From assembly GCF_030705605.1 (NCBI RefSeq), contig NZ_JAPCKK010000016.1:248001-312000 (forward strand): a stretch of 64,000 bases of DNA. The letters are read 5' to 3'. Shown in pieces: positions 44,201 to 53,821 of this stretch (the stretch's first letter is position 1; each line of letters begins with the position of its first letter). The notes beneath the pieces were generated by a model that saw only the letters and a program-made list of their open reading frames with translations, was not told the DNA's origin and did no database searches. The position numbers and the translations under genes are program-made. This stretch comes from Paenibacillus zeirhizosphaerae. GTDB lineage: Bacteria; Bacillota; Bacilli; Paenibacillales; Paenibacillaceae.

Positions 44201-44416
44201 TGCGGGAGGAACCTCCAGGCGTGTTCTAAAAAAATAAGTCGTTCCCTGCTCGCTCGGATAATGGTTCAAGTCTTCTCCCTGCGGATAAGGCTCTATATCC
44301 CTATAATCGCCCGGCACGTTATAATAAGCCCGCGTAATGTCCCAGCCGCGCAGCTCTTGCTGCTCCAGCCATTGCCGTTCGGACAGCTCGCGGATGAATC
44401 GTCTCATTCGTTCCAT
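41204..44416 (-). CDS. GH38 alpha-mannosidase (long form)
   Basis: 1070 residues. A ~230-residue N-terminal beta-sandwich domain precedes the catalytic domain with zinc residues H240/D242 (QSHIDIAWLWP) and nucleophile D352 (WLPDTFGY). It resembles the bacterial/vacuolar alpha-mannosidase class with broad alpha-linkage use. There is no signal peptide. It starts 4 bases before the stop of the GH3 gene region ends, with tight operon spacing on both sides. It presumably trims arms that the short GH38 and GH125 enzymes cannot. Confidence 0.92.
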   Translation of the reverse strand: MERMRRFIRELSERQWLEQQELRGWDITRAYYNVPGDYRDIEPYPQGEDLNHYPSEQGTTYFFRTRLEVPPAWQSSPFGLVFESGGEGLLRVNGRSYQGLDRNHTYVTLDPARVGMSPELEIELFDPVPEPVDPLNQQAVIQPPIMSIRSLLVRPNTAVQSLMYTVTVIRDSAALLPEADLRRVRLLAALYTAMDAFVNLNEESVRAGGSIRFIEEKLMQDVRSIGGHAEGLEHMVGQSHIDIAWLWPVRETVRKTSRTFSTVDALMNEYPEYKYAQSQPLLYAFLKEHDPELYSRVKQRIAEGRWELVGGMWVEPDLNIPSGESLMRQMLYGQRFYQEEFGMTSRIEWLPDTFGYCASLPQILKHGKVQYFMTTKLGWNDTNRFPYDLFHWVGIDGTSLLSYLNHGVNEHTHAKDIHDHWQSYREKAAHPEQMLLYGHGDGGGGVTREMLEYIDRAELMVGQPASRYSTAAEFFAGIEREQPRIPEWHGDLYLELHRGTYTTHGRNKRNNRKAEVLYREAELWNTIAWPGMRQEQQGEVYSMLHAGWKLILLNQFHDIIPGSAITESYVTSDKEYEQVFKLGQQALQEGLKALAPSIRAEEGPANATPYVVFNSLGWSRSTVIHIPVDEVADVGAAVAQPQQTKQWVALDSQGNRLKSDMEEGGVSVLVPDIPAFGYKTIWLQMVTENPVTESEAQVTLPEGDFIHTWETEWYQVSFNEQGEMTRLFDKAAEREVLKLGERANRFHFFHDRPTLWDAWDIDPRYEEQAAGEAELLESRLLLSGATKDVLRFRWRLHQSEITQDIIFYHYQRRIDFKTHVSWNENHKLLKVGFPVDVRTEKATYEIPFGTLERPTHRNTSWEQAQFEVCGHRFVDVSEYGYGVSLLNDCKYGYDVQGSTIRLSLLRAPKWPDQTADLGEHDFTYSLYPHEGDWRSAHTVRQAAELNHEATVYAVEQQESVHTGEGDDRIRIANTGSLNAGVPASTGSWLTFDGEHVVLDTVKTTEEGQGTILRFYESSGKRERISLQWPRPYEQAWLSNALEEPEESISVQDGRMELSFAPYEIKTILIR

Positions 44417-44419
44417 AAG

Positions 44420-46717
44420 TTATACCTCCCGTACCCATAAATCGACGGCCTGCGTATCATTCACATGTCTGCCTACATGCAGCTTGAATTGTCCCGGTTC
44501 TACGACAGGCGTCAAATCACGCCCGATATATTGCAGTTGTTCAGCTCCCACGCTGAATGTAACTGTCTTCGTCTCCCCCGGCTGCAGTGCAATTTTGCTG
44601 AAGCCCTTCAGCTCCTTCACCGGTCGTGTCATCGAGCTGACCGTATCGGATACGTAAAACTGCACAACCTCCGCCCCCTCGCGGTCTCCCGTATTGGTAA
44701 CATTGACCGTTAATGTGACCGTTTCTCCAGCCCTCATGGAAGCAGCGCTCAGCTTCGGTTCGCTGTAATGGAAGCTGGTGTAGCTGAGACCATAGCCAAA
44801 CGGATACTGCGGCTGCAGGTCCTCTTCCAGATAGCGCTTGCCACGCGAACGTTTGCCGTTGTAGTAGACCGGAAGCTGCCCGACATGCTTGGGAATGGAG
44901 AGGGTCAGACGCCCGGAGGGATTCACATCCCCGAAAATAATGTCTGCAATCGCTCGCCCACCTTCCTGACCGGGATACCAGGCCTCCAGAATGGCATCCG
45001 CATGCTCACCCACCCACGGTTCGGCAATAGGACGCCCGTTCATGTAGATCACGATCAGCTTCTTGCCCAGCTTATGAATCTCCTGCAGCAGCTCGAGCTG
45101 CACACCGGCAAGCCCCAGCGTCATCCGGTCGATGCCTTCACCACAATCCATATCATTCCAGGAATGATCCGATACGTTGGATGCCCCTGTCCGCAAATCA
45201 ATGGTGCCCTCCCCGAAGTCTCGTGCGCTGGAACCGCCCATCACCATCACTACGGTATCGGCCTGCGCTGCTACGGCCAGAGCAAGCTCGAAGCCTGCAC
45301 GGTCGTCTCCCTTGATCCGGCAACCCGGGGCATAGAAGACCCTGTCCGGTTCATCCGCCAGCTTACGGCGGATTCCATCCAGCACCGTCGCTACCTTGGA
45401 TCTTGGCTGCGGGGAGGTATAGTCTCCCAACTGGTTATATGCCTGATCAGCATTCGGCCCGATCACGGCAATCCGCCCCCTGGAGCCGGACAGAGGCAAT
45501 ATGCCTTCCTCGTTCTTCAACAGCACTATGCCTTCCGCCGCTAATTGACGTGCCAGGCGAATATGCTGCTCCGCCCCGATGACCTTCTCCGCCCGGTCAG
45601 GATCGACATAAGGATGGTCGAATAGACCAAGCGTAAATTTCAGGTTCAGCACCCGCCGCACAGCCTGGTCCAGAACGGCGGGCGCAAGCTTGCCCTCAGC
45701 AAGAGCCTGCAGCAGATACTGACCGAACATTTCGCCCGACATTTCCATATCAATACCGGCCACAAGCGCCTGCACAGCAGCGTCCAGCCCGTTTTCCGCC
45801 ACATCATGCCCACTCGCAAGCATATCAATGGCTCCACAGTCGGTAATGACCATGCCGTCAAAGCCCCACTCCTTGCGCAGCACGCCCTCCAGCAGCTCCG
45901 TATTCACCGTGCACGGGATACCGTCAATCTCATTGTAGGCAGGCATGATCGAACAGGCCCCTGCCTCAACTCCCTTCCTGAACGGATACAGATCGACCTC
46001 CCGCAGCTCCCGCCAGCCCATATGCACAGGCCCCGCATTACGTCCGCCTTCGGAGCTGCCATAGCCCACAAAATGCTTCAGCGTAACCGCTACGCTGTCT
46101 TCCTGATCCAGCCGCTCGCCCTGAAGTCCCTGCACAGCGGCCACCGCAAATTCCCCGATCAGATAAGGGTCCTCGCCAAAGCACTCCTCCGTCCGTCCCC
46201 AGCGGGGGTCCCGCACTACATCAAGCACCGGCGAGTAGGTCACTGCTCCGCCTTGGGCACGAGTCTCACGTGCCACCGTCCGGCACATTTCATAATACAA
46301 GTCCACGTTCCAGGTGCTTCCCAGCGAGAGCGGCACCGGAAATACCGTTCCGTCAATCGCCATATGCCCATGCGAGCATTCCTCGCCAAACAGGATAGGA
46401 ATGCCCAGCCGCGAATGCTCGACCGCATAACGCTGAATTTGGTTGACCGCCTCAGCTCCTTGCCTGGCAGACAGGCCGTTGTCCAGCGTGACCCCTGTCC
46501 AGGGGTCTGCCCGCAGTACGCCATACAGTGAGCCTATGCCGCCCTGCTTGACCTTTTCTTTGAAATCTTCCGTTAATGTAATGCGTCCCTCATGCTGCTC
46601 ATATATTTGCCAGCCGAAAGGCTGCGCCAGTTGACCGACCTTCTCTTCTGGTGTCATCAGGCTTAACAGATGCTCTGTCCGGTCGGCAATGGATTTCGTC
46701 TTGTCCTTGTAAGTCAT
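44420..46717 (-). CDS. GH3 beta-glycosidase
   Basis: 765 residues, cytoplasmic. The GH3 N-terminal barrel has KHFVGYG...GGRNAGPV and the nucleophile Asp in VITDCGAID (about D293). A GH3 C-terminal domain and a fibronectin-III-like end (GAEVVQFYVSDTVSS) follow. The KHF-type motif is that of beta-glucosidase/xylosidase-like GH3, not of beta-N-acetylglucosaminidases (which have KHFPGHG...DSH). Here it may cleave beta-mannosyl or beta-glucosyl ends of imported saccharides. ATG 46717 is preferred because GGAGAG precedes it. A longer reading (46816) would overlap the permease gene. Confidence 0.88.
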   Translation of the reverse strand: MTYKDKTKSIADRTEHLLSLMTPEEKVGQLAQPFGWQIYEQHEGRITLTEDFKEKVKQGGIGSLYGVLRADPWTGVTLDNGLSARQGAEAVNQIQRYAVEHSRLGIPILFGEECSHGHMAIDGTVFPVPLSLGSTWNVDLYYEMCRTVARETRAQGGAVTYSPVLDVVRDPRWGRTEECFGEDPYLIGEFAVAAVQGLQGERLDQEDSVAVTLKHFVGYGSSEGGRNAGPVHMGWRELREVDLYPFRKGVEAGACSIMPAYNEIDGIPCTVNTELLEGVLRKEWGFDGMVITDCGAIDMLASGHDVAENGLDAAVQALVAGIDMEMSGEMFGQYLLQALAEGKLAPAVLDQAVRRVLNLKFTLGLFDHPYVDPDRAEKVIGAEQHIRLARQLAAEGIVLLKNEEGILPLSGSRGRIAVIGPNADQAYNQLGDYTSPQPRSKVATVLDGIRRKLADEPDRVFYAPGCRIKGDDRAGFELALAVAAQADTVVMVMGGSSARDFGEGTIDLRTGASNVSDHSWNDMDCGEGIDRMTLGLAGVQLELLQEIHKLGKKLIVIYMNGRPIAEPWVGEHADAILEAWYPGQEGGRAIADIIFGDVNPSGRLTLSIPKHVGQLPVYYNGKRSRGKRYLEEDLQPQYPFGYGLSYTSFHYSEPKLSAASMRAGETVTLTVNVTNTGDREGAEVVQFYVSDTVSSMTRPVKELKGFSKIALQPGETKTVTFSVGAEQLQYIGRDLTPVVEPGQFKLHVGRHVNDTQAVDLWVREV

Positions 46718-46751
46718 CGATCGATCTCTCCAATCCAACTTCGTGATCTCC

Positions 46752-47669
46752 CTATTCCTTGACTGCTCCGACGGTAAGTCCCTGCACAAAATAACGCTGG
46801 AAGAACGGATACGCAAAAATAATCGGCAGTGTCGCCAGCACCACCATGGCCATACGCGACGTATCCTGCGGAATGGACTGCAGCGCCTGCAGGCTCATGG
46901 CACTGCCCGCTGAATTTTGCTGCAGGAACTGAATGCTGGACTCAATCCGCATCAGCATCGATTGCAGCGGCACCAGCTTGGGATTATCAATATACAACAG
47001 TGCATTAAACCAATCGTTCCAGTAGCCTAGTGTGCTGAACAAACCAATGGTAGCCAGACCTGGCAGCGACAGCGGAACTACAATTTTCAGAAAAATATAG
47101 AACTCCCCGGCCCCGTCAATTTTCCCGGACTCGATAAGGGCATCCGGCACGCTCGTGGAGTAGAAGGTCCGCAGAATAATGATATAAAAAGCATTCATAG
47201 CCAGCGGAAGAATCAGCGCCCACAGCGTATCCTTCAGACCGAGCAATTGAGACACGACCATATACGTAGGAATCATCCCGCCGTTGAACAGCATCGTCAG
47301 AATGGCAAAGACGGAGAAGAACCTCCTGTAGCGGAAGCTCTTGCGTGAAATCGCATAGGCGTAGAGCGACATCAGAATCAGACTGATGATCGTTCCCAGT
47401 ACGGTAACCAGGATGGTCACCCCGTAAGCGCGAAGCAGCGCATCCCCGCTCTGCCATACAAATTCATAAGCCGCGAAGCTCCATTCGGCCGGAATCAGCC
47501 GGTAGCCGTCCCGCGCCAATGCCTTCTCATCCGTCAAGGAAATAATGACCACGAACAAAAAAGGAAACACGCATATAAAAGCAAACAAACCTGCAATGAT
47601 ATTCAGGATGATGTTCCATCCACGGGATATGTTATGAAAGTCCTTTTTTTTAGCTGCAGCCTGCGCCAT
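46752..47669 (-). CDS. Sugar ABC permease, LplC type
   Basis: 305 residues with six membrane helices. The permease loop (ALIESGKIDGAGEFYIFLKIVVPLSLPGLA) is the EAA motif of CUT1 carbohydrate importers of the LplC/YtcP class. It pairs with the LplB-type permease upstream, 26 bases away, and the binding lipoprotein. The ATPase is absent here, as usual for CUT1 systems that share a general MsmX-like ATPase. It probably imports GH85-released oligosaccharides. Confidence 0.92.
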   Translation of the reverse strand: MAQAAAKKKDFHNISRGWNIILNIIAGLFAFICVFPFLFVVIISLTDEKALARDGYRLIPAEWSFAAYEFVWQSGDALLRAYGVTILVTVLGTIISLILMSLYAYAISRKSFRYRRFFSVFAILTMLFNGGMIPTYMVVSQLLGLKDTLWALILPLAMNAFYIIILRTFYSTSVPDALIESGKIDGAGEFYIFLKIVVPLSLPGLATIGLFSTLGYWNDWFNALLYIDNPKLVPLQSMLMRIESSIQFLQQNSAGSAMSLQALQSIPQDTSRMAMVVLATLPIIFAYPFFQRYFVQGLTVGAVKE

Positions 47670-47695
47670 CCCGGATCACTCCCCTCATCTTGTGT

Positions 47696-48625
47696 TTAGA
47701 ACAGACTACTGTCTTTATCCATTCGGCGGACGACATAGTTGGAAATGAGGACAAGCACAAAACCGACCACAGACTGATACAGCCCCGCAGCGGTGCTCAT
47801 CCCGATCTCGCCGGTCGTCTTCAAGCCACGGTATACATAAGTATCAATGACGTTGGTAGCCGCATACAGCGTGCCTGAATCACGCGGAACCTGATAAAAC
47901 AGGCCAAAATCGGCATAGAAAATCCGGCCCACGGCCAGCAGCGTCATAATGATGATGATCGGCGAGAGCAAAGGAAGCGTAATGTTGCGAATCTGCTGCC
48001 ACTTGCTGGCTCCATCGATCATGGCTGCTTCATACAACGACTTGTCAATGCCCAGAATGGAGGCCAGATACACAATGCTGTTGTAGCCCACGGCCTTCCA
48101 AAGAGCTACGAGAACGAGAATATACGGCCAATATTTCGCCTCCGAGTACCATTGGATTGGCTGAAGTCCGAACCAGCCAATGACCTGATTCAGCATGCCC
48201 CGGTCGAAGCTCAGGAAGCTGAATACGAAATATCCGACAATGACCCAGGACAGAAAGTAAGGAAGGAACATACCTGTCTGATAGATTTTGGCCAGCCGCT
48301 TGTTGATTAGCTCGGAGAGCAAAATCGCGAGGCCCACGGCAAAGATCAATCCCAGAAAAATAATCGCCAGATTGTACAGCAGTGTATTGCGCGTAATGAG
48401 CAATGCGTCATTGTTGCTGAAAATAAATTTGAAGTTGTCCCAACCCACCCAGTCACTCTTAGCCAAACTGGCCCAGAAGCCCTCACGGCTGAACCGGTAC
48501 TGCTTGAAGGCAGCAACGGTTCCTACAAGGGGCAGATATGAGAAAAAGAAGAACCAGATAGCGCCGGGCAGCACCATGAGCAGCATGACTTTATTTTTGA
48601 GCAGGTTCTTGAAAAATGCGGCCAT
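47696..48625 (-). CDS. Sugar ABC permease, LplB type
   Basis: 309 residues and six membrane helices. EAAMIDGASKWQQIRNITLPLL is the EAA loop of LplB-type CUT1 permeases. ATG 48625 follows GGAGGGATAAC. It is located between the binding-protein gene (77 bases upstream) and the second permease. It is the first of the membrane pair. Confidence 0.92.
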   Translation of the reverse strand: MAAFFKNLLKNKVMLLMVLPGAIWFFFFSYLPLVGTVAAFKQYRFSREGFWASLAKSDWVGWDNFKFIFSNNDALLITRNTLLYNLAIIFLGLIFAVGLAILLSELINKRLAKIYQTGMFLPYFLSWVIVGYFVFSFLSFDRGMLNQVIGWFGLQPIQWYSEAKYWPYILVLVALWKAVGYNSIVYLASILGIDKSLYEAAMIDGASKWQQIRNITLPLLSPIIIIMTLLAVGRIFYADFGLFYQVPRDSGTLYAATNVIDTYVYRGLKTTGEIGMSTAAGLYQSVVGFVLVLISNYVVRRMDKDSSLF

Positions 48626-48702
48626 TCGTTATCCCTCCTGTCATGGGGTTGATATATAAAAGGACCGGGCGCACATGCGACCGCCCGATCCTTTCCTGTG
48701 AC

Positions 48703-50181
48703 TTACTGATTTTCCGCTTTCCAGGCATCAAGCTGGGTTTGGGCTTCGGCCATCACTTTCGGCAGACCCGCCTCGTTAAACTTGTCGATCACCTGATCCA
48801 GATTCTGCTCGGGATCCAGTGTGCCGGTCATCAAGGCAGCCCAGAATTGCTCTTTCACATTTTGCACGGCTGCGAGCTCTGTGGACACCTTGCTGGCATC
48901 GAAGTTGAAGCCCAGGATCGGGGAATTGACGCCTTCTGCATTGAATTTCTTGAATTCATCCCATTTGTTATCAGGGTCATTGGCATTCAGGTACAGCAGC
49001 ATATTGTTACCGAGTGAATACGACGGCATGTCGTAGCTCTTGGACTCCGGCAGATTCTCCATATACTTGTCATCAACCTTCTTATAATGGACTCCTTCAA
49101 TGCCGGAATCCACCATATTGCGCAATACAGGATCGGTATTCAGCAGATTCAGAAACTGCATCGCTTTCTCCGGATATTCCGAATTGGCCGAGATGGCCAT
49201 GATCGAGCCTTGTACCGACATATTCGTGATGATCGCATCACTTGCCGGCGTAGTTACGACCGGATAACCATAACTTGCAGACCATAGATTTTCCGCCAGG
49301 GGCTGTGTCTGTGCACGGTCCAGGAACCAGTTGCCCGAGGTGGTCAGATCATTGGTCGAACCCGTCGTGGCCGCTTCTGGTGACACATAACCTGCTTTGT
49401 AATATTTGTGCATCGTCTTGAGCGCGGCTTTCATTTCGTCTGTTTCGAGAATGTTGACGATCTTGTAGTCCTGAGTGTCCAGCTTCACAGCCATCGGCAG
49501 ATTCTGGATAATATAGTCGTACGGCACATAAGGCACATACTGTTTATCCATGGCAAACGCCGTGACGGTAGGCTCTTTCTCCTTGATCGTCTTCAGCAGC
49601 GGCTCCAAGCTGTCCAGTGTGCGGACATTCGAGATATCCAGGTTGTATTTGTCCAGCAGCGTTTTGTTGAAACGCCATACCTCCTGCTGCGGCAGCTCCT
49701 TGTTGGCAGGGATGCCATAATTATGTCCGTCAACCTTGGAGCCGTTCAGGAAGGCCGGATCCAGGACCTGTGTCAGCTCCTTGCCATGTTGCTCAAGCAG
49801 CTCATCCAGCTCCAGGAAAGCTCCCTTGCGGGCATTCTGTACATAATCAAATCCGCCGGAAGAGGTAAAGAGAATATCCATCGGCTCACCGGAGGCTACA
49901 TTGACCTGCATCTTTTGCGCGTAGTCGCCCCAATCCACCATTTTCATGGTGACGGTAGCATTGATTTTCTCCTGGGTATACTTGCTGACTTCCTCCATAA
50001 CCCTGTCCACGTCTTTTTGCGGAGTACCGATGGTGTACCAGATGAGCTCGACCGGTTTTTCACCACTGGAGCCATCCGCACCGCTATCACTTCCGCCACC
50101 TCCACCACAGGCGCTCAGGACAAGCACGAGCGACATCAGTGACGCCAGAACGAAGGACAATCGTCTTTTCTTCTTATTCAT
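48703..50181 (-). CDS. Sugar-binding lipoprotein of the ABC importer
   Basis: About 492 residues. The lipoprotein signal ends with LVLSACGGGGG (lipobox LSAC; the Cys becomes the lipidated N-terminus), followed by a glycine-rich tether and a type 1 extracellular solute-binding fold. Length and sequence style match the LplA-like proteins that bind large oligosaccharides. ATG 50181 follows GGGAGG. The upstream reading from 50262 would run through the cre-like site. By position it is the receptor for N-glycan-derived oligosaccharides. Confidence 0.92.
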   Translation of the reverse strand: MNKKKRRLSFVLASLMSLVLVLSACGGGGGSDSGADGSSGEKPVELIWYTIGTPQKDVDRVMEEVSKYTQEKINATVTMKMVDWGDYAQKMQVNVASGEPMDILFTSSGGFDYVQNARKGAFLELDELLEQHGKELTQVLDPAFLNGSKVDGHNYGIPANKELPQQEVWRFNKTLLDKYNLDISNVRTLDSLEPLLKTIKEKEPTVTAFAMDKQYVPYVPYDYIIQNLPMAVKLDTQDYKIVNILETDEMKAALKTMHKYYKAGYVSPEAATTGSTNDLTTSGNWFLDRAQTQPLAENLWSASYGYPVVTTPASDAIITNMSVQGSIMAISANSEYPEKAMQFLNLLNTDPVLRNMVDSGIEGVHYKKVDDKYMENLPESKSYDMPSYSLGNNMLLYLNANDPDNKWDEFKKFNAEGVNSPILGFNFDASKVSTELAAVQNVKEQFWAALMTGTLDPEQNLDQVIDKFNEAGLPKVMAEAQTQLDAWKAENQ

Positions 50182-50246
50182 CGAATTATGATCCTCCCTT
50201 TTGCAAATGCCTTTAGCTCTATCGTTTGCTTCTTTAACTCTAACGA

Positions 50247-50262
50247 ATGAAAGCCGTTTCAT
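50247..50262. promoter_or_regulatory. cre-like site before the transporter/glycosidase operon
   Basis: ATGAAAGCCGTTTCAT has perfect ATGAAA/TTTCAT arms and matches the CcpA consensus WTGNAARCGNWWWCAW at 15 of 16 positions (C for G in the core). It lies 66 bases before the binding-protein start. Confidence 0.6.
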
Positions 50263-50327
50263 AAAGAATACAAACTTAATAAATCCGGGTACAAATTAAA
50301 GGGAAGCCCCGAATTTCTAACACAGAG

Positions 50328-51833
50328 CTAACCCAGCGTTTTGAAGTCGGTAGGCGATATTCCCACATACTTGCGGAATTGCTTGTAAAAATATCCCGTC
50401 TCCCAATAACCCACATTACGTGCGATCTCATGAACCTTGAGGCTGGTATTCTTCAGTTGCTCCTTGGCCCGCTCAATACGGTATTTATTGATATACTCCG
50501 CGAAGGTCTCTCCTGTTTCCTTTTGGAACAATTGTCCCAGATATACCGGGTGCAGATGATACTGCGCGCCCAGCAGCTTGAGGGACAACTCGTCCGCGTA
50601 GTGGGTATGTATATGGTTCAACACCTGGCTGACCGTCGGATTTTTCATATCCTGCAGCAGAGACTGCACGGTCGCCGCACCCACTTCCTGCACAGCCAGC
50701 ACCAGCTCCTCCAATGTCGTACTGGACATTACCCGCTGTAGCCCAGTCTGGAAGATGGCCGATTCATCCGTATGCTTGATCTGCTCCAGCTCCATCTTGA
50801 AGCGGATGACCAGCTCCAGCGCGGCATGCTGAAGCTCGGCGGGGGTAATCCCGTCACTGTGCCGCTCAAAATCCGTCCGAATTCTGCTGGCGATCCCTGC
50901 CTGATTTCTGGCCATCATCAGCTTCGCGTAATCACTCCATGACACGGTAAAAGCCGGCGCCCCGAAATGGCCAGCTCCAAGCCGTTCGTAATCAATGATC
51001 TGCAGCTCGGGATAGACCATGACATACTCCATGGCTTTCTTCGCTTCACGGTAGCTCGTCGGAGCACCCTCCAGGCCCTGGGTAATGCCCCCAATGCCGA
51101 TCAGCAGCGACGGATACGCCGGTGCAAGCTCCGCCGCCATAACCGTAAGCCAGTCTTTGAAGGCCTGAGCGCTCTCGTCGCGATTTGGCAGATTGGCAAT
51201 GATCACGGTATCCCCGTCCACATCGTGGAATAGAACCGGATACGCCGCCTCCAGCGCCCGCTGCTCCACTCCTTCGAATAGGGTCGTTTGCTTGGAATCC
51301 GCATGTATGGAGGCTACTCCGATATAAGGACCATCCAGCGTAATGCCCATGAACTCGGCGCGCTCCTCAAACTCTCTGCATGCAATCTGTCCGGTTAATA
51401 GCCGGTGCAGCGTATTATCCTTCAGAATCTGCATACCGTAAGCATCATTTGGTGTCCTTTTGTCCAGATTGGTCACGATGTTGCGCAGCGTGGCCTCCAG
51501 CTCCTCAATATTAATCGGCTTCAACAGATAATTGTCGATCCCGAGCTGCATGCCTTCCTTCAAATAATCAAAATCATTGAACCCGCTAAGAATAATGACT
51601 TTCAGCTCATGCTGCCTTTGTCTCATCTCACGTATTAATTGCAGGCCGTCCAGCACCGGCATGGAGATGTCGGTAATCAGGATATCCACCGGCTGGGACG
51701 ACAGACGCTCCAGCGCAAGCTGCCCATGGCCTGCGTGACCCACGATTTCCAGCCCAAAGGCAGCCCAGTCCACGATATCGTACAGCCCTTCAATAATGAA
51801 TGGCTCGTCATCTACAATGAATACTTTATACAT
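50328..51833 (-). CDS. YesN-type response regulator (AraC output)
   Basis: 501 residues. The receiver domain has the phosphorylated Asp in DILITDISMPVLDG (about D55) and Lys near LKPINIEELE. A middle linker domain and a C-terminal AraC helix-turn-helix pair follow (LSLKLLGAQYHLHPVYLGQLFQKETG and HEIARNVGYWETGYFYKQF). It lies directly after the sensor kinase (1-base spacing to its stop). It probably activates the transporter/glycosidase genes when the kinase senses the glycan or binding-protein complex. Confidence 0.93.
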   Translation of the reverse strand: MYKVFIVDDEPFIIEGLYDIVDWAAFGLEIVGHAGHGQLALERLSSQPVDILITDISMPVLDGLQLIREMRQRQHELKVIILSGFNDFDYLKEGMQLGIDNYLLKPINIEELEATLRNIVTNLDKRTPNDAYGMQILKDNTLHRLLTGQIACREFEERAEFMGITLDGPYIGVASIHADSKQTTLFEGVEQRALEAAYPVLFHDVDGDTVIIANLPNRDESAQAFKDWLTVMAAELAPAYPSLLIGIGGITQGLEGAPTSYREAKKAMEYVMVYPELQIIDYERLGAGHFGAPAFTVSWSDYAKLMMARNQAGIASRIRTDFERHSDGITPAELQHAALELVIRFKMELEQIKHTDESAIFQTGLQRVMSSTTLEELVLAVQEVGAATVQSLLQDMKNPTVSQVLNHIHTHYADELSLKLLGAQYHLHPVYLGQLFQKETGETFAEYINKYRIERAKEQLKNTSLKVHEIARNVGYWETGYFYKQFRKYVGISPTDFKTLG

Positions 51834-53654
51834 CTAAGCATCTGTCCCCTCTTCAACAGGATAACGCACCTGAATGGTTGTTCCTTCATCCGGCTTGCTC
51901 TCTATGGTGATGCCGTAGTCTGGCCCATACAGGAACCGCAATCGGCTATGCACGCTGCGCAATCCGAACATCCGCCCCGATTCCTCCTGGCACGCCAGCT
52001 CCTGATGGATTTCGTCCAGACGATCCGCCGTTATTCCTTTGCCATTATCACGCACTTCGATCATCAGCATGCCTCGCGCTTCCTTTACCTCAATGTCCAG
52101 CCTGTTGTCCGCACGCTCGGTGCGGATACCGTGGATGACATAATTTTCGACAAGTGGCTGCAGCGACAGCTTGACGGCCGGGCAAGCATAGAACCTGGAA
52201 TCCACCTTGATCTTATAGATAAAAATATCTTTATAGCGAATGCGGAATAACTCCAGATAGAGACGGCAGGCCTCCAGCTCATCCTTCAAGGTATGATTGC
52301 TCTTTTGCTGTACCTGGCTCTTGAATAAAACGGACAGACTGTAGATCATATCCCCAACGTCTCTGGCTCCCTGCGACACAGCTCTCATGCGGATGACCTC
52401 CAGCGTATTGTACAGAAAATGCGGATTGATCCGCGCCTGCAGCGCCACCAGCTCCGTCTCCTTCTGCCGTATTTCGGCTTTGTACACACGCTCTATATAT
52501 TGATTCATCTCTATGAGCATATCGTTGAAGCTGCTTGCAATCTGCCCCAGCTCGTCCTCACGCGGATCATGGATACGAGCAGTCAGATCGCCTTCCTTCA
52601 CTTTATGCATGAACCGGATAATTCTGCGTGTCCGTTTGGCAAAATTCATGATGAATAACGCCGGTACCAGGACGGCAAATAAAAGGCACAGGAAACTGAG
52701 CAGCAGAATCGTATGACGAATGCCCGCATAGGCCTCTACAATTTCGCTTGCCGGGACGGCCCCTATCACGACATAACCCTCATCAGCAGAGATTAACTGA
52801 TTCACATACCGGTCCTGAACCTTGTTGGCGGTACCTGATCCTCTGCTGTCAAACAGAGCCTCCTCCACGTTCACATAAGGGTAGCTGTGCCCGTAATATT
52901 GTCCACTGGAGTCGAAGAGAACTGTGCCCTGCGCGGATAACACGACGATATCTCCCTTGAGGCTGTTCGTGTAGTTCGCAAGCGCCTGGCCAACCGACTC
53001 CGAATCGAGAAACACCATGAACTGCCCGACATTTTTGAGCGTCTGTTTATTGTTGATCGGCACACGAATCGCATAAAGCGCAGGGTCCCACTCATCAATG
53101 GACTTTCGGACCCAGTAGTTTGGTGCGCTGATATTAGGTGTCTCCATCGCCATCACGTCAGGCACAAAAGAATGGGCAGCATTCACATACCGCTGCTTGA
53201 ACTCCATGTTCCGGCTAAAATTCGACAGATATTGCTGGTCCGCGCTGTACAGCAGCACATGACGGATACTTGCATGCTCAACCACCAGGTTCTGAAAATG
53301 AGTCTGTGCATCCGTGGAGTAATCATCCCTGTTGGTGTAGAAGCCTTCTGTCAGATGCTGTACATAATCGGCATAAGGATGCTCCATGAAATAGGAGGTA
53401 TTCGCCGACAACGCCTCATTCCGGTGCAAATCGCTCACCATATCCTGCACCGCCTCATACTGCTGGCGGATATAGCGGTCCACGCTCTCCATAGCTGCTT
53501 TCTGCACTTCAAGCTCCCGGCGAATCGTTGCATCCGCAACGGATCTGAATACGATATAGGACAATGTGATAATCGTAATAATGGAGATGAATGAAAAAAT
53601 GAACAGCATTCTCATGAACATGTTGTTTTTAATGTAATGCCTGTAAACGCTCAC
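51834..53654 (-). CDS. YesM-type sensor histidine kinase
   Basis: 606 residues. Two membrane helices (~13-37 and ~296-318) enclose an extracytoplasmic sensor of dCache-like length. A HAMP segment (KVKEGDLTARIHDPREDELGQI), a His_kinase-type phosphoacceptor (ARINPHFLYNTLE) and an ATPase domain (SLQPLVENYVIHGI, then VRDNGKGI) follow. It pairs with the response regulator immediately downstream. In YesM families the sensor often reads a sugar directly or through the binding protein. It is divergent from the GH85 gene across a 214-base gap. Confidence 0.93.
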   Translation of the reverse strand: MSVYRHYIKNNMFMRMLFIFSFISIITIITLSYIVFRSVADATIRRELEVQKAAMESVDRYIRQQYEAVQDMVSDLHRNEALSANTSYFMEHPYADYVQHLTEGFYTNRDDYSTDAQTHFQNLVVEHASIRHVLLYSADQQYLSNFSRNMEFKQRYVNAAHSFVPDVMAMETPNISAPNYWVRKSIDEWDPALYAIRVPINNKQTLKNVGQFMVFLDSESVGQALANYTNSLKGDIVVLSAQGTVLFDSSGQYYGHSYPYVNVEEALFDSRGSGTANKVQDRYVNQLISADEGYVVIGAVPASEIVEAYAGIRHTILLLSFLCLLFAVLVPALFIMNFAKRTRRIIRFMHKVKEGDLTARIHDPREDELGQIASSFNDMLIEMNQYIERVYKAEIRQKETELVALQARINPHFLYNTLEVIRMRAVSQGARDVGDMIYSLSVLFKSQVQQKSNHTLKDELEACRLYLELFRIRYKDIFIYKIKVDSRFYACPAVKLSLQPLVENYVIHGIRTERADNRLDIEVKEARGMLMIEVRDNGKGITADRLDEIHQELACQEESGRMFGLRSVHSRLRFLYGPDYGITIESKPDEGTTIQVRYPVEEGTDA

Positions 53655-53821
53655 AATTTTAAAAATACGGCTCTACCTCCCATTCACCCAAAAGTATAGC
53701 ATCCTGCCTCTCACATGAACCTATCACATTCATATTTTCTTTAGTTTGCACCTGAAATCTTTAATTTGGCCCTATTTGAAATGGCTTTCTTCCAGTATGT
53801 TATCCATAAGCTTTTGCAGCA